Assembly (NCBI RefSeq): GCF_001429545.1
Contig: NZ_LMSP01000044.1
Coordinates: forward strand, 71,050-135,049
Direction: 5' to 3'
DNA length: 64,000 nt
Source of the DNA: Paenibacillus sp. Soil787
GTDB lineage: Bacteria > Bacillota > Bacilli > Paenibacillales > NBRC-103111
Part shown: positions 61,610-64,000 of the stretch, in pieces
How positions within the stretch are numbered: position 1 is the first letter of the stretch
Layout: every line of letters begins with the position of its first letter
Made by a program: the position numbers and the translations under genes
The notes under the pieces: model-generated
Told to the model about the DNA's origin: nothing
What the model saw: only the letters and a program-made list of their open reading frames with translations
Database searches by the model: none

Positions 61610-62383
61610 CTAAATTCCCACCCCGTTATTAAATGAAAGTACAAAGGCAATGCCAGCTCCAATGGCAAAAGCAGTTAAGAAGGCTTCAGCGCCTTTGGAA
61701 ACCCCAGAAACGAAATGGCCTGCCATCAAATCGCGTACGGCATTCGTAATAAGAAGCCCCGGAACAAGAGGCATGACAGAGCCAATAATAATGGTATCAA
61801 GCGCATGACCAAACCCCATTTGGACAAACAAGAAAGCCATGATTCCAATGAGTAAGGAAGCGAGAAATTCAGCAAAGAACTTTATCGGCACTAACCGGTT
61901 AAAATAATTAAGGAATGCGAAGCCAGCCCCGCCAGCTACGAATGCAGGCAGGAAATCATGCCATTTTCCTTGGAACATGATTAAGAAACAACCGCTTGCA
62001 ACAGCAGCGGATAGAATCTGAAACCAAGCGGGATAACGCATCTTGGCCACATCAATGTCCTCAAGAAGCCGATAAGCTTCGTTGGGCGTTAGTTCCCCTT
62101 GGCTGATTCGTCTAGAAACAGCATTCACAACCGTGACTTTGCGAAGATCGGTCGATCGAGCGGATATACGAATTAGTCGTGTGGTCTGCTCAGGTCCATC
62201 AATGGAGAAAATGATACCAGTCGGGGTTACAAAGCTATGGGAGTTCGGCACACCAAAGGCTTCCGCGACGTGGGTCATGGTGTCTTCGACACGATAGGTT
62301 TCACCACCGTTTTCCAGCATGATTTTACCAGCCAGTAAACAAACTTGTGCAATTTCGTAGTTCGTAGCAGCAAGATACGCCAT
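61610..62383 (-). CDS. Threonine/serine exporter, large subunit (DUF1212, YjjP-like)
   Basis: A 257-aa protein. The N-terminal soluble part (MLENGGETYRVEDTMTHVA; VTPTGIIFSI) is the ThrE domain, followed by about five helices with SVMPLVPGLLITNAVRD, the second VPG-type motif. Exports threonine/serine or small dicarboxylates in relatives. The ATG at 62383 follows AGGAGAG; the longest frame to 62440 is unlikely. Confidence 0.87.
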   Translation of the reverse strand: MAYLAATNYEIAQVCLLAGKIMLENGGETYRVEDTMTHVAEAFGVPNSHSFVTPTGIIFSIDGPEQTTRLIRISARSTDLRKVTVVNAVSRRISQGELTPNEAYRLLEDIDVAKMRYPAWFQILSAAVASGCFLIMFQGKWHDFLPAFVAGGAGFAFLNYFNRLVPIKFFAEFLASLLIGIMAFLFVQMGFGHALDTIIIGSVMPLVPGLLITNAVRDLMAGHFVSGVSKGAEAFLTAFAIGAGIAFVLSFNNGVGI

Positions 62384-62547
62384 GGTTTGTTCTCTCCTGA
62401 AAAAGTATTTGCCAAAAGAATAATATAGCACGGAAACCATTGAAAATCATATGTCTATAACATTTGGTGTACGCCCAACTACAATAGGTCATGTTTCCGT
62501 ATGTTCTTAACAACAAAAGGAAATTGTAAAAGGTAAGTTACTAAGCA

Positions 62548-62582
62548 GAGAGACTTTGATCTCCGATCAAAGATCCCTATAT
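62548..62582. repeat. 35-bp hairpin element, copy 2
   Basis: Same element as at 57289, here with a perfect CTTTGAT/ATCAAAG hairpin. It lies directly before the ribosome site AGGAGG of the beta-propeller gene, so it is in the 5' leader. Confidence 0.7.
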
Positions 62583-62595
62583 TAGGAGGAAGAAC

Positions 62596-63843
62596 ATGAG
62601 AGCTTTTAAAAATACCATTCTTGCCGTGTTGACTGTATTACTCATCATAACGAATAGCACGACAATTTATGCAGAAAAGCCTACTGAATTGCTTATAGCA
62701 GCATTCGTTCGAAATGGCGAATTATGGATTAAAGTCGGTGACAACGAAAGACAACAAACCCGAGGAGCATACATATTAAACCCGAAATGGTCTTATGACG
62801 GCCAGTGGATAGCTTACACAAAGGGCGAACATGAACAGGAGCTTTGGTTATTACAGGTTCAAACTGGACGAAGTCATCTCGCTGCGCATGAAGGCGGGAG
62901 GAACTTTCAATGGCAACCTAACCGGAATTCTCTCGCATTTCTAACCGCGCAGCAGCTTAATTGGATAGATTCTGATGAACTTGCAAAACCGGAGAAAATT
63001 GCAGATGGTATCGGGAATTATTCCTGGTGTCCAGATGGGAGCGGTTTTATAGTTTCGATGGCAGCTAAGCTTTCAAACGACGGATGGACACCGGTACGAA
63101 TAATGAAAATACCATTAACCGCTGATGCTGATCCTAACCTCTTTACGATGTTGTATACGCTGCCCAAGCAATCTGACGATTTTTTTGCTGTGGACACGAG
63201 CATCTTCAAATGGTCTGCAAACAGACGTTGGATTGCTTTCTTGGCTAAACCAACAGCTTCATTGTCGGCCGATGGCAACACATTATGTATATTATCTGCA
63301 GACGGTTCAGTTTTCAAAACACTCGATCAAATGGTTAACAACGAGATGTGGTTTGAGTGGGCGAGCAAAGATGAGATGCTTGCCTATATCGAAGGTGTCG
63401 GAAGAGAAGCTACAACGAATAAACATTTGAAGGTTTTGCGGATTCCAGACGGGAAATCTGTTTCCTACACACCTAAGGGGTATGTCGAGCAAAGCTTCAC
63501 TTGGCGTGGTCTCCAGAATATCGTTACTTCAAGATCCAAAGAAGCGGAATGGTCGATCGACCCAGCTAAACGTCAGTTTCCCTATTTGGTTAATGTGAAG
63601 CTGAAGAGTCATCAACAGAAACTAATAACGCAGCCTTCAGATACTTACGGTGATTTTAATCCCATTTCTCTTCCCTCACACCAGTTGGCATGGATTAGAT
63701 CCAATCGCAGCAAATCAAATGTCTTGGTCGCGGGTCCTCATGGCACAAAAGCTGAAATTTGGATCGAAAACATTGACCTTGGAGCTAACTACTACGAACA
63801 GAGGAACTGGAATACGGTACTGAGCTTTTTTATTGGAAAATAA
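62596..63843 (+). CDS. Exported TolB-like beta-propeller protein
   Basis: A 415-aa secreted protein. The signal peptide (NTILAVLTVLLIITNSTTI, cleaved near YAEK) is followed by repeating propeller blades with SYDGQWIAYTKGE, WQPNRNSLAFLT, CPDGSGFIVSMAAK, SANRRWIAFLAKP and KDEMLAYIEG, the TolB/WD40-like pattern. Function not known. The ATG follows AGGAGG, with the 35-bp hairpin element just upstream. Confidence 0.78.
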   Translation: MRAFKNTILAVLTVLLIITNSTTIYAEKPTELLIAAFVRNGELWIKVGDNERQQTRGAYILNPKWSYDGQWIAYTKGEHEQELWLLQVQTGRSHLAAHEGGRNFQWQPNRNSLAFLTAQQLNWIDSDELAKPEKIADGIGNYSWCPDGSGFIVSMAAKLSNDGWTPVRIMKIPLTADADPNLFTMLYTLPKQSDDFFAVDTSIFKWSANRRWIAFLAKPTASLSADGNTLCILSADGSVFKTLDQMVNNEMWFEWASKDEMLAYIEGVGREATTNKHLKVLRIPDGKSVSYTPKGYVEQSFTWRGLQNIVTSRSKEAEWSIDPAKRQFPYLVNVKLKSHQQKLITQPSDTYGDFNPISLPSHQLAWIRSNRSKSNVLVAGPHGTKAEIWIENIDLGANYYEQRNWNTVLSFFIGK

Positions 63844-63922
63844 ACGAATGAGATGCTAGCATGAAAGCAAATGGGCAATAATTGGTGTATAATGGAATTA
63901 AAAATGGTTGTGAGGTTATGCG

Positions 63923-64000
63923 ATGCCGAAGTATATTGCACTGTTGCGAGGAATTAATGTCAGCGGTCAGAAGATGATTAAGATGGAAAAGCTGCGAAGC
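63923..64000 (+). CDS. DUF1697 family protein (3' end cut by window)
   Basis: Only the first 26 codons are present: MPKYIALLRGINVSGQKMIK. This is the typical start of DUF1697 proteins, of unknown function. The ATG at 63923 follows GAGGT. The rest lies beyond the window. Confidence 0.75.
   Translation, partial: MPKYIALLRGINVSGQKMIKMEKLRS

Overview
The window looks like chromosomal DNA of a Gram-positive, endospore-forming Bacillales, most likely Paenibacillus or a close relative. Supporting genes are an aa3-type menaquinol oxidase (qoxABCD), a YpdA-type bacillithiol disulfide reductase, YpbS/DUF2533, AraR with its operators, collagen-like and DUF4183 spore-surface proteins, an NlpC/P60 hydrolase with a copper-amine-oxidase-N domain, Bacillus-type LexA boxes and strong Shine-Dalgarno sites. 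No rRNA, tRNA, insertion sequence, prophage or CRISPR array was seen. Both ends cut genes: a CotSA-like glycosyltransferase on the left and a DUF1697 gene on the right.

Layout. 0-10 kb: glycosyltransferase; topB, ung and a YciI-like gene in one run; an M3 peptidase; a zinc-dependent phospholipase-like gene; a multi-PAS histidine kinase. 10-15 kb: DUF3900 gene, deoxynucleoside kinase, a 49-aa gene under a palindromic operator, FAD monooxygenase, small membrane protein, metallo-hydrolase. 15-20 kb: qoxABCD. 20-26 kb: L,D-transpeptidase, M29 aminopeptidase, MFS exporter, a four-copy tandem repeat, uridine kinase. 26.8-30.3 kb: lipoprotein, histidine kinase and HD-GYP response regulator. 31.8-35.8 kb: a TPP riboswitch followed by a thiamine-precursor ABC transporter, a thiamine-binding protein and a TatD-like hydrolase. 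35.8-38.6 kb: tag and an orphan 100-aa gene, each with a pair of LexA-like boxes around its promoter, on either side of a very AT-rich patch with a methyltransferase, a small ORF and trmO. 38.6-47 kb: bdr, small genes, NUDIX, ypbS and hrpB, whose middle third is GC-rich and packed with perfect inverted repeats. 47-54 kb: cell-wall hydrolase, LtrA-like protein and a spore-surface group, plus a broken histidine phosphatase. 54-57.3 kb: sulfite oxidase-like protein, araR and an aldose epimerase, with two AraR operators. 57.4-64 kb: PhnB-like/YafY-like divergent pair, ASCH protein, methyltransferase, split ThrE exporter and a secreted beta-propeller protein.

The most unusual features are: the dense inverted-repeat array inside hrpB; the four ~113-bp structured tandem repeats near 25 kb; one identical 17-bp palindromic operator in front of two unrelated units 8 kb apart; LexA-like boxes on tag and on an orphan gene; and a TatD-family hydrolase inside a TPP-riboswitch operon. 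All positions, motifs and hairpins were read by eye. Family names come from remembered motifs, not database searches.
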